From NCBI RefSeq assembly GCF_003367175.1, contig NZ_QRGA01000003.1, positions 681 through 64,680 on the forward strand: DNA of 64,000 bases, in the 5' to 3' direction. This DNA is from Trinickia dinghuensis (GTDB taxonomy: Bacteria > Pseudomonadota > Gammaproteobacteria > Burkholderiales > Burkholderiaceae). Positions 63,661-64,000 of this stretch are shown piece after piece. The translations under genes and the position numbers were made by a program. The notes beneath the pieces are model-generated. The model was not told the origin of the DNA. It ran no database searches and saw nothing but the letters and a program-made list of their open reading frames with translations. The stretch's first letter is position 1. Each line of letters begins with the position of its first letter.

Positions 63661-63732
63661 GAACTTGTCTCCTGGGGTTAAGGGAACCCGTCTTTCTTGT
63701 TTCGTCTTTCTTGTGGTCTTGCGTTCTTTGCC

Positions 63733-63763
63733 GAGCGATCGCTCACTGATAGAGCAATTGCTC
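63733..63763. promoter_or_regulatory. Twin 12-bp palindromes in the polyol operon promoter
   Basis: GAGCGATCGCTC (63733-63744) and GAGCAATTGCTC (63752-63763) are both perfect palindromes, 19 bp centre to centre. They lie 73-103 bp upstream of the dehydrogenase start. They differ only in the central bases, as expected for tandem sites of one dimeric regulator. The SorC-type protein encoded at 52276 is the best local candidate. A degraded look-alike (TCGCTCA...AGAG) is at 49100-49113, ahead of dalD. Confidence 0.7.
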
Positions 63764-63872
63764 AGCTGTTGATCGAATGATCGGATACGCATCGGGGCCT
63801 GTCAAGGCGAGCCCTGCTTTTTCGATGTTGCGGTGCGCAATATTTCATTGGCCTTTCGGTCTATTGTGAAAT

Positions 63873-63899
63873 TGGACTAAACTAACGAAACTTAGTCCA
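63873..63899. promoter_or_regulatory. Inverted-repeat operator of the toxin-antitoxin operon
   Basis: TGGACTAA (63873-63880) and TTAGTCCA (63892-63899) are perfect arms with an 11-bp spacer, ending 15 bp before the antitoxin ATG. This is where Phd/YefM proteins typically bind to repress their own operon. Confidence 0.7.
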
Positions 63900-63914
63900 T
63901 CGAAACAAGACGCC

Positions 63915-64000
63915 ATGGAAATTGTGAACATCCACGAAGCAAAGACCCACCTCTCGCGGCTCGTCGATCAAGCCGCGCTCGGGGAGGCTTTCGTCATCGC
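63915..64000 (+). CDS. Phd/YefM-family antitoxin (5' part)
   Basis: The visible 28 residues (EIVNIHEAKTHLSRLVDQAA after Met, then LGEAFVI) match the N-terminus of Phd/YefM antitoxins, which bind operator DNA and neutralise a cognate toxin, often a PIN-domain VapC or a Doc/YoeB protein. The gene runs off the window, so the toxin is not visible. Codon use and the AT-richer promoter contrast mildly with the neighbours, in keeping with a mobile toxin-antitoxin module. Confidence 0.85.
   Translation, partial: MEIVNIHEAKTHLSRLVDQAALGEAFVI

Overview
The window is GC-rich chromosomal DNA, gene-dense on both strands. Gene content and protein sequences point to a beta-proteobacterium of the Burkholderia / Paraburkholderia / Trinickia group. 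Indicators are the rpsT-DUF3579-argF order, the lpxK-Trm112-kdsB-adk run, the xerD-ogt-queG/tsaE-amiC block and the kynBUA operon. This placement is my inference from family knowledge; no search was run. I saw no rRNA, tRNA, CRISPR array, transposase or prophage gene.

Layout. 1-8.2 kb is accessory or regulatory: an aldo/keto reductase, a GntR/UTRA regulator, a CoA transferase, a DUF2917 gene divergent from a MocR regulator with a repeated operator, a degenerate EAL protein and an ECF41-like sigma factor. 8.4-30 kb is mostly housekeeping: a solitary clpP paralogue, sodB, xseA, lpxK-Trm112-kdsB, adk, an SDR, murJ-sirB1, rpsT, DUF3579, argF, murB, yajQ, plsY, ybaK, xerD-ogt, queG and tsaE-amiC. 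29-37 kb holds single-gene units: pirin, a CnoX-like thioredoxin-TPR protein, tcdA, pdxH, cfa, a DUF72 protein, msrA and a flavin reductase. It also holds a tandem heptamer repeat built on CTAG.

37-44 kb is a tryptophan/NAD block. An Lrp-type regulator (KynR-like) is divergent from kynB-kynU-kynA, which converts tryptophan to anthranilate. Facing it across a bidirectional terminator is a prs-nadV operon, divergent from an NrtR-type NUDIX regulator. Two matched dyad operators lie in that divergent promoter. Together these form a self-contained, probably NAD(P)-metabolite-responsive nicotinamide salvage unit. 44-49 kb holds a LysR/LysE exporter pair with a long perfect palindrome at the regulator start codon. 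It is followed by a zinc-uptake operon (zur-znuA-znuC-znuB) with a Zur-box-like palindrome; ZnuC carries a histidine-rich tail.

49-63.7 kb is a polyol catabolism region. D-arabinitol 4-dehydrogenase, xylulokinase and a SorC-type regulator are on the plus strand. A polyol ABC-transporter operon with its own dehydrogenase and a HAD phosphatase is on the minus strand. The two halves are separated by an SRPBCC gene and a large autotransporter preceded by an AT-rich, repeat-containing leader, which looks like an insertion. The polyol operon promoter region carries twin 12-bp palindromes. The window ends inside a Phd/YefM-type antitoxin gene with an inverted-repeat operator.
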